The position numbers and the translations under genes are program-made. The notes below the pieces were generated by a model. That model was given only the letters and a program-made list of their open reading frames with translations. It made no database searches and was not told the DNA's origin. Positions 39,234 to 53,500 of a stretch of 64,000 nucleotides of DNA are shown here, in pieces. The DNA lies in the NCBI GenBank assembly GCA_024734555.1, contig JANPWX010000333.1:695389-759388 (forward strand), written 5' to 3'. The stretch is from Trochalopteron elliotii (Eukaryota > Chordata > Aves > Passeriformes > Leiothrichidae). Each line of letters begins with the position of its first letter. Position 1 is the first letter of the stretch.

Positions 39234-42200
39234 GTAAACTCCCTGTGTGGGGTGGGGAGATTCAGGAGAGTGGTGTGACAGGAGGGGACACCATGTGATG
39301 CCCTAGTCCTGGGTGCTCACCTTCCCCATGGAGATGGGACCTGCAGCTCTGTGGCTTGGCAGCAAGGAGCAGAGGGTGGGTTTGGCAGGGAAGGGAGAGA
39401 GGAGAGAGCCTGAGCACAGGAGTTGGATTTGCAGGAACCTGGAGTGGAGGGAGTGGGACAATCCCAGGAAAAAGGAATGGTGGGCTGGTGGATGCCTGAA
39501 ATGTCAAGAGATCTTTGGCTGTGACTAATTTCTGATGGATTGTGATACTTGTTTTATAAATAATTTCTCTCCCTAATGGAGCACTGTGGAGATTGAGCTT
39601 TACAACTTATTTTCTAGCTGTAGAACCTGTAGAAAATGCATCAGCTTGTGTATATTTTCCTTGCTTTCCCCTGATGTTCAGTCAGAATTTAGATCCCTAG
39701 TTCCTGCCATGAGCAGCAGCATCCCCTCTCTGGTTGCTTTCTCCTGCTCCTTCTCCTCATGCTCCCACTCCATCCCTAAGCTGCTGCCTGTCCCCCATCC
39801 AGCAGTGCTGGCTTTTCTGGCACTGTGGATGCTGAGGCTAAGGCTGAGCAGGCTGAGCTTTGCTCAGAACCCCCTGCAATGTTTGATGGGCACACACTCA
39901 GGTTTTGGCCACGCTGCCCACCCACCCCCGTCCCCACACGGGCTGTGACATGCCCTGTGCCAGGACATGGATTTACACACCAAGGCAAGGAGGTGAGGGC
40001 TGGGATAAACAGTTGTCAATGCCCCAGGTGCCTTGGTGAATATGATGACTGGAAGTGTTTGGGATGATTTTAGCAGTCTGGATTTCCAAGTGCTTAGCAC
40101 CGAGCAGCTCCTGCCAAAGTGCTTGGCACAGGAGCACCAAAGAGTCTGGCAGCTGAGTGTTTAGGGGGATCAGGTTCAGTGCTCTGCCCTGGCTGGGATG
40201 GGGGGCTCTTTTGGAAGGCACTGCTGGGGCTGCAAAACAGATCTAGAGCCTGGAAGGTGAAATGAGGATAACCCTAAAATGGGAACCAAAGATTTGGTCT
40301 TTTTGGTCTCGTGTCTTTGCTTTGTTTTTGCCAAATCCTGGCTGTCTTCTTGTCTCTGTGCCTCTTTCAGGGTGGCCCTCTGCACACAGTAAAGTGCCCT
40401 CCTCTTTTCCCCACATAAAAAGTGCCATCTGAGCACCAACTGCAGAATTTAATTCTGAATCTGGAGCAGCAGGTCCCTCCATGGCACTGCACTGCCTGTC
40501 TGCTCAGGGGACACTGATGTCCCACATGTGCAACCTTGCAATCCTGACTCCTGACTTTGGTGTGAATCAAAAGTTCCTGATTTCAGACAGAGTAGAAGCT
40601 GCAATTTATTATTCAGCTTAGTTGTAAAACAGGGTAGCTATGCTCTTAGCACCTGCCCAGGAAGATGCTGGGAGCCATTCTGCTGGCAAGAATGCTCCAT
40701 TTTAAGAATTGCCACCTTATCTTTCTTTATGAAGCTGCTGGAAACGTAAAGCAGCCCTTTCCTACTCTTTCATGGTAGAGTTATTTTCAGCATTTTCTTC
40801 CTCTGAGTGAGCTGTTTCTTTTCTCCCGTTGATGATAATGCTCAGCTAGATGGGAAATGGAATGAGATGTCTGTGCATAGACAGAGCCATAGGGACACAA
40901 TCAGGAAATCTAATTTAGTGCTTAATATAGTCCAGCAGTTTTTCTGGGACTGTGTAGAACTATGCATTGAAATAAAGCCTTTTTTTTCCCTGGAATAACC
41001 TTAAAAAAAAAGTAGTTACATAAAGTTTAGCTTACCTTAGTGCTCAGAGCCTTGGGCCGGGCAGCCAGCCCTGAGCTCTGCTCTGACTTGTCTGGTTCTT
41101 GCATAAATGAGGGCAATTCTGACCTCTGCTGTTGGCCCAAAGCATCACCAGGCTGCAAAAAATGCAGCCCTCCCTGCGAAGGTTGTGTAATCGTGGATGG
41201 AGAGTTGCTCCTGGCATGCCCTGCCTGCACCCTCTCCCCGCAGCACCTCCTGGCTCTCACGTTTGGTGTTATAACACAGGTTATAAAACAGCTGCAGCTC
41301 AGTCTTGTTTCCTCCCCTTTGTGTGGCAGGCAATCCCCATCCGTTACTTATCCAGAAGCATAACATGATGATTGCTAAAAGCTGGCATAGATTGTAAACG
41401 GTTTTTTACCCCAAAATTAGCAAAAAAGCCTCAGAGTGTTTGGCAGGGAGGATGAGCAGATCCCAACCTCCAGCACTCTCAAGCTGTGGAGTGGCAATCT
41501 CAGGATGCTCCCTCATGTGGTGGTGAAAATGCTGCAAGAGGAGTGTGTGTCCTCTTCACTCAAAGTGTAGCTGAGCTGAGGTCAGCACAACAGCAAGGTT
41601 TGGGAAAGGGGTGGTATTCCTGCAAGTGAAATTATTTATAAAACTGCTGGAAGAGATAAAAGCCGCCCCTGATAGTTTGGGATTGGGATGAGATGTAAAT
41701 CATAGTATCAAATCACAGAATCACCAAATGAGTTTTTTTGACAAGGTCTTGAAGCCCATCTCATTCCATCCCCCTGCCATGGGCAGGGCACTTTCCACTA
41801 TCCCAGGTTGCTCCAAGCCCCAAACAACCTGGCCTTGGACACTTCCATGGATCTAGGGGCAGGCACAGCTTCACTGGGCAACCTGTGCCAGGGTCTTATC
41901 ACCTTCACAGGGTAGAATTTCTTCCTAATAGAAATTTATCTTAACCTACCCTGTCTGTAGCCATTCCCCCTTCTCCTGTCACTACATGCCTTGTAAATAG
42001 CCTCTCTTCATCCACCTTGCAGGCTTCCTTCAGGTACTGGAAAGCCACAGAAGTGAAAGAGATGTCCTTTTTTCACTCACTCCACGTAGTTCCCTGCAGC
42101 TTTTCCCCCACAGGCAATAAAACCCAGCCAGGGACACACTGCTCCACCCCAGTTACACTCACAGCCTCCCAGGCTGTGTCTCATGGGTGCTTTCATAACC

Positions 42201-45200
42201 CAGCACGTGCTCTGACACTTGAGGAGTGGGGCAGTTTCTCTGAACTCACCCTCTGGGGCCTTGGCTTGCTGTGATCCATGGTGGATTGCTGCCATAAGAG
42301 TTTTCTGGGATCTCAGGGCAGGTTTAGTACCACGGGCAGCATTGCTTTGTCCCCACATAGCAAGGTGATCTGGATCTTGGAGGTGTTTCCAGCAAGGTTG
42401 TCACCAGAGGACACCGAAGACCCACACTCACCCATCAGGTTGTGAGACGAGAAAGAAAGAGAGGAAGTTTATTTCAGGATTTCCACTTACATAGTCTTTG
42501 GAATTTGATCAGGGATTGGGGGACGAGAGTAACACTTCTCTGACCCCAGTGGTCAACTTAGAAGTCTATCAATTTGTCCTTCCCCCTGGAAAGGAATGTA
42601 TTATTTACCAAACATCACTCTTTGTTTTTCTTACAAATTGTGAGAAAGCTCCAGTAGAAATGTAAACTATCAGAAGGCTGAAAAATCAGGGTGAAGCAAG
42701 GTGATCTGGATCTTGGAGGTGTTTCCAGCAAGGTGATCTGGATCTTGGAGGTGTTTCCAGCAAGGTGATCTGGATCTTGGAGGTGTTTCCACAGCCTTTG
42801 AAACACTGTCACGTTGCGTGTGCACAGCAGCCTCCCTGGCACAGACACAGCCTGGGGACTCTCGTGCATCCCATTGACACACAGATCCTCCTTTTTACAA
42901 AGCTTCTGTAAAAGTGCACACAAAGATGCACTGTCTGCATCTCCTGCCTGGTTTGGCAAGAGCAGTTTTGGAAGCATTCTGTTTCCTCCAAGGAAAATCT
43001 TACCTGGATGAGTGGGGTTTGTGCAGTTGTTTGGTGTTTGATGTTTGTCTTGGAGCTTTAAAAGCAAAATTCATGTGTTTAGAACATTCTTATTTTTGAT
43101 CAGCTCTGAGGGGACAAAGGGAGAATGCATGCAGCAAGAAATCTATTAGAAATAGAAGATTTTTTCAGTTTGAAATGGTTTTCATGATTGTTTTCATAGC
43201 CCTTCAAAACTCTGTACTTTATATAAAATAAAAAAAAGCATACCTGTGTATTCATGTACTTTAAACTCCACTTCCACTGATTGAACAGTTACAAAATAAT
43301 TATTCTTCCTTTTAATTTCCATTTCAGAAAGTCTGGCTGGGCACATTGCTGAGAACCTTCTCAAAGCCAAAGAAATAGCCCTCAATGACCCTCGTGTACC
43401 TGAACAGCTCAGGAATCACTTACAAAAAGCTCTTGATGTTGCTCTTGGACTAGACCCTTACCTGGATGCAATGGCAACTTCCAAGAGGTACAGATTCTCC
43501 TTTGTAAACCTGTGATTTTGTATATGATTGGATGAATATGTTGCTAGATTTTCTGTCCAGAACATGCCAGAAACACGGGGGACAGCAGCAGGAAGTGGAA
43601 TGAGGCTCAAGTACACCCAAATATTTAGCAAAGTGAGCATGGATGTGTGTGTGAGCCCACAGCCTGGAGGAAAGGAGGTGAGAACAAAAAGCTTTGACTC
43701 TAAATTTTTTGAAGATATTCTTTAACTGATTGTTGCCTATGGCAGTGTCTGAGCTGGAGCATATCCTGGAGAACACCAACCTGCACACAGTGCCTGCTGG
43801 AAGGCTCAAACAGTGAGCCCCTGGATCCAGCTGGTGCTGGGATAAATAAAGAGTGAGGAAAACCTGCACCTCTGGATCCACCCTCTAATAACGGCCTTTA
43901 TATGTGGCTTTTATCACCAAGCACTCAACAAACATTAATTAATCTGCTAACTAAATTATTCTGGTAACTAAACTAATTAATTAAACTAATTTAAGGTACC
44001 ATTAATTCAGAAGTCCAACTGATACCCTCATTATTCTTTTTCGAGCTGCAGTGTATTACCCAGCCATGGGGGGTCTGCTAAACAATTCCTGTTTATCAAT
44101 GCACATTTTGATATGTGGAAAAAGCCAGTTCTGTCTAAAATTGACAATGTGTAAACTGTTCCAGGCTGTGGATTATGGGAACGCTGAGCGTTCACTCTGT
44201 TTCTGAAATAATAGCTGATAGTTGTTTGACTTACACTTACTGTAGGATAATAGCTATACATTATCTTATTAAAGTTGTTAAAGCATTTGTGAGGGGCAGA
44301 AAAGAGGTTATGTGAAATGTTCTACTCTTTAAGTCTTGGATTATCTGACTGTGGCTGACACGGGTTATGAATTCTTTCTCATTTTACTGAGGAGTGGAGG
44401 GGGGGAGCTGGAGGAGAAAAAAACCCACTGAAATGGCTCTAAATTCAGGCCTGAAGAATGATCACCATCCATTTCTGGTGGTTACTTTCTTCAGATAGTG
44501 TAATCTAACCTATCTGGAGGCTATGGACTTCTTCCAGTCCTCTATTGCCTTCCCTATGTAGTAGGGAATAATGTCACTTCATCCAGAGACATTGTCACGG
44601 GCCTGACTTCTGTGAAATAGCATCTGGAGGCACCTTGCTTTTCTGAGCACTTTGTGAGGAAAAACATTTTTTTTTCCCTGTCTCATTAAAAAAAAATCTA
44701 GATTTTATATCTTTTCCCCTATTCTGCAAAGAAACCTTATTTTTGGCTGGAATGAAAATAATAGTTGTAGAACTGAACAAAACCTGGTCAGGGTAACTGG
44801 AGTAATTAACTCCAAACCAGCAGATAGATAGAGACCTGTCTGGGACCAGCTGAAAATGGGAAAGGTTTGGGGTTGAACAGTGGGGAATTCTTTCCTTTAG
44901 TCCCATGGTCCCTTCTTACCAAGTCCCTGTGGCTGGGGTGGCTGCCAGCACTGAGATGTGCTTATTGCCAAACTAGGTTCTCTTAGGACTGGAATTTAGG
45001 ATACTTGTGATGCTTCTGGGCTAATTTTTCATGGTCATGAACAGATGGAGCTTTTCCAGGAGTTCCCTCTTGGTTGCTGCTTTTTATGCTGGATGCTCAG
45101 ATCTTGATTGGATTCATAATACGGAAGTATCTTTTTTTTTCTTTTTCCAGAAAAACTTCACCTGAGCACATCCCAGGGGATGCTGAGGGAGTTGAAAGCA

Positions 45201-48200
45201 GAGTCAGGCTGCAGGAAACGTGTGCCTCTGGCTCTTTGAATGGCAAGTTGTTCAGCCAAGAGGGTAAAATCACACCAGTTTGGTGTAAAGGTTGTCACTG
45301 AAGTTGAAGCTATCATCCTCTACTGTGTCTTGAGTAAGGGGAGCAATGGAAATGCTCAGAAAATGTGGGAAATTACTTATAAAGAAAGAGATGAGCTTCC
45401 TGTGGGCTTTGATCTTCCTCTGGCATGAGTTTTCCTGTACCCTGCCCCCTGTGTCCTTGTATTCACTCACGTGCCCACACTCAAGTGCTTTAATTCACAG
45501 TGCCAGCCTCATCCCTCAGTGAACAGCAAAGAGATCATCACCCTTCCTGGAAGGGAAAAGGGTGCAAAAATGCTTCTGTTTTGGGTTTGGGATGTCTGAT
45601 AGGGGTTTATGTGCTTTTTGTGGTGTAGGTGGCTGTGGCCAAGCACTGCACCTTTACAAGTAGCAATACCCAGGCTTGTATCCTCTTATAAAGCCTATTA
45701 CACTAAATCTATTCCCAGATTCATTCTTCCCAGATGTTCTCATCTTTGGAGTAATATATCATCCCAGTGAAGTACTCTTATAATCTATTACACTAATACA
45801 TTGTTCGAAGGACACCACTGATGATAAATTTCTTAAATGATGGTGCTGTCTAGGGATAATGACTCTAAGAGCAAATGCAAGGTAATGTAGTGATTTTTTT
45901 TTTTTTTAATGCTGGATTCCAGAAAGAATATGGAGCCATCTCAAAGCCATTTTCATATGGGGGGAATGTTAAAATATGCAATATTTCAAGCACTATTTAA
46001 CAAGCACTTGAACAATAGCAGCATTGATGATAAAGGTTCTACATTTAAAATCAGTCCTTTTATTTTGTTGTCTTTTACCTGCATTTTAGATGAAATTTTG
46101 TCAGATTCTGTTGTTAAACCCTTATTTGAGAGTGTTTTAAGATTAGGGGTTTTTTTGATGATCACTTAAAAGGCACATCTGATTTTCATTGTGAACAAAG
46201 CATAATCTTTCTAATGGTTTTATTTTCAAATTTTCGTTCTTGTCTTTCCACAGGCCAACTTTTTAGGATGTTTGTCCATATGATCAGAGCCAGGAAGATT
46301 TTATTAATTGGCAAGCTTAAAGGTTACAGTGTCCTTGCTATTGCAGAGGCATTGCCAGAGGATGGCAAAATCTTTGCCTGTGCAGAAGCACCATATCTCG
46401 GAGTAAACAGCCAGGAAAAATTTGATGATTCCTCAGATGGCAAAAAGATAAGCATGCGAGCGGGACCAGTGGCAGACACCTTGGAGGTAAAGTCAGCTGG
46501 AAAGGGAGTTTGGGAGTTCTTGTGAAGAGCACATCAAAGAATTTCAGGCAGGTCCTATTTCCTGCCCACACGATGCTGGATGGTGGTTCTGGTTTGCTTG
46601 CAAATGTGTGAACACCCTCTTGCACTGAGGCTGTTTCTTATTTCCAATGTATGATGGGGCAGCTCTGTCACACACGACAGTTTTCCTCCCTTTTAACTAA
46701 AATCCTGCAGCTTTTTGATCAGAGGAATCACAGGCTCTCAATGCAGGTCGATAGGTTTCAATGGCAGTTTAACTCAGCATGGATTGGCTTTGTTTTGGAT
46801 CCCTAATTCCAAATATAACAAACAGGAGTGTCTCTGTACCCTGCTGAGCCAGCTTTTGAGAAGGACAGCTTGCTCCCAATGTTCAGAAGAGTTGGGAAGC
46901 TCCTGTAGAAGTTTGTAATTCTGCCAAAACCTCTCATTATTTTTACCCACAGTAAACTCTTGGATGAAATAGACCCCACTTTCTCACTTCCAGAGCAAGG
47001 TGATAAGCCTCAGACAAATAATGCCTCAGCTGTACTTGTTTCATTCTGACTGGTGACTTTGTCCCAAGAAAGAGAAATCTTATGATTGCTGGAGCTCACA
47101 TTTAATTCCAGTTTATGGATCTCCAGGACATTGCTGCAGGTCCAGGATGAGACTGGTGGTGCCCATACCAGGTTCATTAAAAAGCCTTTCTATTATTAAT
47201 ACAAATCAATTTGATCTGATTTCATTTTCAATCAGGATGTGTCAGTGTGAGTCTGATTGTAACTTTATTTGCATTAGCAGGTTCCATATTTATTTCTAAA
47301 ATGAAATGGCCAGGAGCTTTCTGACCTCTGGTTTTCATGACCTCCAAGTTTGATAAGAAAGAAACAAAGAGCTTTGCAAGTGTATGAAAAAACGAAATGT
47401 TACAGATCACCTGCAATGTGCAGCATTTAAAATCCCAGCTCCCTGCAGTGAGTGTGAAATTAATTGAATTGCTGTTGCTCTCTAGTGCCCATTCTGTGCA
47501 ACTGACTTACTGTGACTGAATTAAAATATCTAGAGGCAGGCAGAGTACATGCTGTGTAGAGATTAAAGAAGGGAGCAAAGACATGAAAATTAAATCCTTA
47601 AAACAGAATGTTGCAATTGATTTTATATCCTCCCATTGCAACATGAAGGCACATTGTGACCCCAGTTCTGCAGGTGCTCAGAACTTCAAATACTTCTTAG
47701 AGGTGCTGGGAACAGAGATGCTCGTGTTTGGCAGGAGAGATCCCAGCATGGGGACACCTTTCTGTGCAGGATTTCTGCACTGGGCTCTGAACTTTTGCTA
47801 TTCAGTGTGGCAGGCATTTTGTCCTCAGTATCAGGACAATCAGGATTGTCCTAGAGGTTTGTGATCTGTAAATGCTGTAAATGCTGAAGCAATGAATTTG
47901 GTGGCCTCTCTGGTGCCTTTGCATTTTGGGCTTCTTGAGGATTGCCCAGCTGGAGTGTGGCAGCTGCATGGGATGCCTGGGGTGTGGAAGAGACTCAGCC
48001 TGTGGACAGTGTGCTGCCTTTTCCCTCCCAGATGACCAGTGTAGGCTGGAGACTGAGCAGGCTCCTTTGCTGCCTCGTGAGCAGCTGAAAGGCAGGAGAA
48101 TGAGGCAGTCACAGGCAGGAGAGGGCTGAGGGATAGCACAGCAGGGTTCTCACAATTCAGCTTCACAGAGGAAGTGGAGATCATTTCTGTCCCTCCTGGT

Positions 48201-50548
48201 CTGTGGGGAGGCTGGTCTAGAGCAAAGCTGGCTAATATTTGTTGTAGAGCACAGTGAGGTTTAGAAGAGCTGGAACAAGCTCTAGCAAGGATTGTCCTTG
48301 TTGCCTACAGTGTCTGCAGCCCTAGGTGTCATTCTTGTCCCTTTGTAGCAATAAGAGGCAAAGATGGTCACCCACCAATTGCTCTTTGGAGGTGTCTGAT
48401 GCAGCTTTCTTGCTTGGTGCTGATGGCTGAATCTCATTTCTAAGCTGAGTGCAGCAGGGCAATATTTCTGCTTACCTGCTACTCCTCAAATTTTTGCAGT
48501 AATACAACTCCTGGAAGCAGGATTTCCCTCACTGCCCTGGCCCTATCAAAGCAAGAAAATGTCATATGATCTATAGATTACCTACCTGTCAGAGAATTCC
48601 TTCCCTGCTCCATGAAACTATGATTCAGCACGTCCAAACTGTCAGAAGGGGTATGATCTCTCCCTTCTGGTGTAAAACTAGTCTACCCAGGAGTTACATC
48701 CCAGCCTCAGGTATCATCCAGGCACTGCAGGATGTGTCCAGTGCTGCCTCCACAGCTGCTTCTGCCCATTACAAGGAAGCTGCCAGATCTTGCAGCAGTT
48801 GCCATAAGGATGTAACACATCTGTGCCAGTGCACCTTGGACAGTGGGGCCATTATGCCACTCCTGTGGCTTTGGCTCTTTTACCCAAATCCATGGCTCAT
48901 CAGGGCTGGGAGTGAGCAGAGAGCAGTGCAAAGGCAGCACACCAGTCCATGGCAGCATCCTGATCAAGCTCTCTGCAGCCTCTTGATTCTCCCTTGTGTT
49001 ATCACACAGCACTGCTGGGGTTGGCCTGTTTCCCTTCCTCCTGCCCCAGATCACAGCCAGCACAAAACATCTGGGATTTTGACCTGTCAAGGGATGCTAA
49101 GTATCAGAGAGGAGCCAGAGAGCTCAAATACATGATAGGGTTCACTTGATACCTGAGGGCTCAGTTATCAAATTCCACCTTCTCCACGCACGAGAGACAG
49201 ACACTGCCAAGCTGGGTGAGGTCCCCACCAGAGCACAGAGCTCACACAGACCACAACACAGCCCTCTGTGTCCAAGGGCCTCAGGAACTGTACATAGTAT
49301 TTTGAAATGTGAGCTGAGGGGAAGCCTTTTTTCAGGTTCAGTCTCAGGTACAGGTGTCTTCAGTGGGAATTCTACCCATTTTACCCATAGCTACTCATTC
49401 TTCGTGTCCTGAGCCAGTCTTTAAAAACATTTGCCAACAAATCTTCCCTTAAGTCTGAACTCTGTTGAGCCATGCCTGGGTAACATGCCTTGCTATGTAT
49501 CTGCTGCCAGCAAGAGCCTGATCCTGCACAAAGAGCTTCCTTCAATTCCCAGCGGACTTTTGATGAACAATGGATGCAGGATTGAGTCTGGAGGGAATGC
49601 AAACTATCAGGAAATTATTCCCATCCATTATTTTGATCCTTCCATTTTAAAATTGAAAATGCAACATGAAAATAACACGGTGTTTGCAGCAGATTCTACT
49701 GATTGGGGGGCATTGTTGGAAGCATGTCAGGGTTTGCTTTCTTCTTTTTTGCTCCTGTTAGCAGACAGAATAGGTGAAGAGGTTGAGCTGCAGATCTCAT
49801 TTCTCCTGTTTTGCTGCTTGTGAAGTCTGCCAACAGAATCCACCTTGACAAAGTCAAGGACTCTGCGTTTAATGTTGAACTGAGTGAATAAATTATGCAT
49901 GAAATTGTGTCGGAGTCTCTAGTGTGCTCTAGAATTGCTCCTTTTGATATGAAAGGTTAATTCAGAAAGGAGTCCAAAATAGCTGGAAATTGTGGGGATA
50001 AGTGGATAGTATTCACTGTTGTGAGCTGTTATTACTAGAAATTGCATTCCCTCTCTGGCTTCCCTAGAGATTTCGCTTTGCTGGTGAATATAAACTGTAC
50101 TCAATAGAATAGCATTTAGGAGTAACAAGAGTGTATGTCCACACACAGTAAAATATTCTAATGGTGTTTTAAAAGGAAACTGTACTTTTTCATGTATTCT
50201 GTGCACCCCAAGGATGGATTGCTATTACATTTAGGTCAAGAACAAGGCGCAGGAAAGGTAATAAGTTTTAAGTACATCTTTATTACAAATATGCTGACTG
50301 TATGATCCATATCAAAGGAGCTGGGCAGTCATTTCTTTGTCTGATTGAGTTTGTATGTGCCTTATGAGAGTGTTGTCTCTGATCAGAGCTCCAATCAGGT
50401 TTTCTCTGAGCTTTGGCAGAAGATTCATTCATGTTTTTATTTCAGATGTCCTCTCTCTGATCTTTTGCTGTATCCATCAGCAGTGCTGCTGTGCTCTTTC
50501 TCATGGTCAGTTTTGGTACATCCCCTCAATGGAATGCAGTGTTACAAT

Positions 50549-50583
<35 letters not shown>

Positions 50584-53500
50584 CCAAGAGGAAGTTAATG
50601 ACTCACTGTAAGCAAAAGCATTAATTTTAGCCAAGTTGCTCTGAATTAAAACTCTTATTGCCATCTGTTACCATCTATGATGACTCTGTAGCAAGGAGCA
50701 GGGATTGCACTGTAAACACTCAGGAAATTAGTTTCAGCAGGATATTTTGCAAGCAGATTATTTCCTTCTGGATCTCAGCTTTCCTCACAGTTGGAGGCTT
50801 TTAGGCTCTGCTTCTCCAAGCAAAGGACAATGGCATCTTCAGAGTGCCGTGAGGTCCCAGGCAGGGCCTGACCCAGTCTGTGCTGGGAGGGTCAGGGTGG
50901 TCATACCCTCATTTTAAACCCCCTCATCCATACTGGACAGCATGGAGTTGTCCTCTCCATCACTGTGTCCATCTTTCCAGTGCTTGGCTCTGCGGTTAGA
51001 GCAGATTTTTTTCTTTCTGGCTGTTTTTGCTCAGCAGTGGGTGCTGGCAGTGAGGAAACCTTCTCCAGTGTGGTGCCCTGGCCATGGTGACCACCTGCCT
51101 GGGTGACCTGTGTTTTGCTAGTCAAGGAACTCCAAGAAACAGGGCACTTCCCTCCCACTGTGGCTGTTACCCTGCTGTGTAGAGGTAAGGCTGGTTCAAG
51201 GAATTTTGTGGATTCCTCTTATAGCCCTGGATCTGCCTCTAGCTAAATATGGAAAACCCAGCAGCAATTATGCAGCTGTGGAAACAAGGAGCTCAGATGA
51301 TGGCAGGTCCCAGGACAAACTCAGGCTATTCCTCCCACGTGTCAGGCACTGGGTACCTGGGTGCCCAAGAGACCTTTCTGGGTGGCCATTCAGGACTCAG
51401 GGAAGTGACAGAAGAGAAATGCCTTAGAAACCATGGCCTGGCACACCCAGGCAGTGCAAGGACAAGCCACGTGTGCACTGGTTACACATCCAACTCAGGC
51501 ACCCTCCTGGGATGGATGCTGTGATGTTAAAAGGCCATTTATCTGTATCAGAAGAAGATAAGAAAGAGATAAGCTGTCAGCAGGTAGGTGTTACAGAAGG
51601 AGGGCTGAAATGAGAAGTCCAGCTAATATCCAGAGAGCTGCACAACTCCATATGGACCTAATGAAGTCAATGCATGAAAGTGAGATTCTTTTTCATTAGG
51701 GAGCCATCCCACCGAGCAGGAATAACATATGTTCAGCCATGGCCACATCTGTTTCTGAATGTCTGCCCCCCACCTCTTCCACCCAGGAAGGTTACAAGTC
51801 AGAAAGTAGTGATAAGTCATGATAATTACTTGAATTTGGCTTTGGCTCTTTTCCCTGAGGAATGAGACTTCTAATCTCTCTTTGTGATGGACTTCTCCAC
51901 CCAGCTTTCATCTTCTGACCCTTCCTGAAGTATCTACTTTGGGCAGACTGGCTGAGGTGCAACCTGACATAAGATACTCTTCCACAGTAGCAAAAATGTA
52001 CCTGCTGCTCTCCCCCAATGTGGCTCAAGAGGGAACCAAGGCAAGATTTTCTTGCTGGTCATGAAATGAAAAGATGAATCCCAGGAATCCAGATGTTCCA
52101 GTTTCTGCTACATTTATAATAAACCAGAATATATTTGGCCTTAAGGTCTTCTTTCATTTTAGTATAATGTGTCCTAAATGTGGACTCATGAATGCTTTTG
52201 TCAGAGTTTCTGTGCTATCAAGCATCCACAGTTAAATGTGACTATCCAAGCTTAATTCCCTCACCACTAACAAGCTCACAATGACACCAGTTTGCACAGC
52301 AGAGGAGTTCAGAGCTTCAATGATCTGCTTTCCTTTATTTCCTTGTCTGATCCAAGCACTCCCTGCCTCAGAAAGGCTCCAGAAGTCTCTCTTTGGGAGC
52401 CATTAACCTTACTCCCAAAACCAAACCAGTTTTTCACATTCTGTTGCCAGTGTTGATGCTTTTGCTGGTATATCCCAAGGGGCAGCTCATCACTCGTTGT
52501 GCACAATGTCTCTAAACACAAATTGAAATCTGGACACAAGAAGTACCATTAAAAGCCGTGGTAGAGACAGTGAGTTCTGGAAAACAGAACTGTTTCTCTT
52601 TTCCCCTGAAATGCAAAGAGTTGAAAGCATTTCTGCTCTCCCAGATAGGTGGATGAGCTGTTGTTTCATTGCAACGCACACAGATGCAGTTAAATAGTCC
52701 CAGATGGAATCTGAAATATTCCATAGCAGCCTCTTGGGCAGCGAGTGCATTAACTGCCACAGGAGAAGGCTGTAAAGGCTCCCATCTGGTCATCCATCAA
52801 CACTTTTATACATTATCATCAGCAGCCTGCTTGGAGGGAAGGTGTGCCACATTTCTGAAAATCCAATTAGATGATAGCAGCCAGTTCTCTTTTATCCTCT
52901 CTGTTGCTGAGCCATCCAAAGCATTTTTTAGATTAAAGAAACATCATTTTCCTTCACAGGGGCTGTGCTGCTTTATCTCTATCATGACCTGTTCTTTCAT
53001 GTGCTTTATAATTCTATTATTAATTGGGATTTCAACCCTTTTCCTGCTACTGAAGTGGGACACACTAGTTTGCAATTCCCAGATCTGCCTTATGCCTCTT
53101 TTTTATCCCCAAACTGATATAATTGCCACTCTTCAATTTGTTGATAGTTGGTCTTTTGAGAAGAGAGAACTTATTGCAGCACCTCAGTGGCAGGGTTTGA
53201 TGCCAGTCTTACCCTGATGGATCAATTTACTCTGACTCAAGGTGTGCAGGTGTTTCTGCTGTGACTCTCAATGCCATAAGCTGGGATGAGCCATCCTCCT
53301 TTATATCCTGATTTTCCTTGAGAAGTTCAGACTTTCACTGCTGAACAGTTGTTTACAAAGTATGGAAAACTCCCAAGATCTCCAGAAGCAGTTATGGCAG
53401 TGTTATCTTGAAAATAACAAGTTTCTGTCTAGTTTGGAGTTTATATAAAGGACAAATTAATAGCAACATGTGAAACTTTCAGGTAAATAATTAGTATTTT

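Larger units (their letters stand above)
39234..43327 (+). other. MT-Ox intron 1 (repeat-rich)
   Basis: Holds a CR1 fragment and a 32-bp minisatellite interrupted by an LTR-like insert, both listed separately. Open frames at 39262-40570 and 41027-41368 match nothing recognised. Confidence 0.5.

Noticed and set aside
41027..41260. Possible upstream EEVS exon on the minus strand with a good donor (AAG then GTAAGC) in matching phase
   Set aside because: It would need a weak acceptor at 36795 and would give an overlong N-terminus. A TATA box near 36900 and strong Kozak starts explain exon 1 more simply. Transcript data could revive it.
41282..41400. TATAAAA on the plus strand followed by ATGATG, as a possible MT-Ox promoter and first exon
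   Set aside because: The frame reaches a stop after about ten codons and no donor in phase 1 was found to match the 43328 exon.
48566..49135. 189-codon open frame in MT-Ox intron 4
   Set aside because: No domain, no splice signals, composition like surrounding intron.
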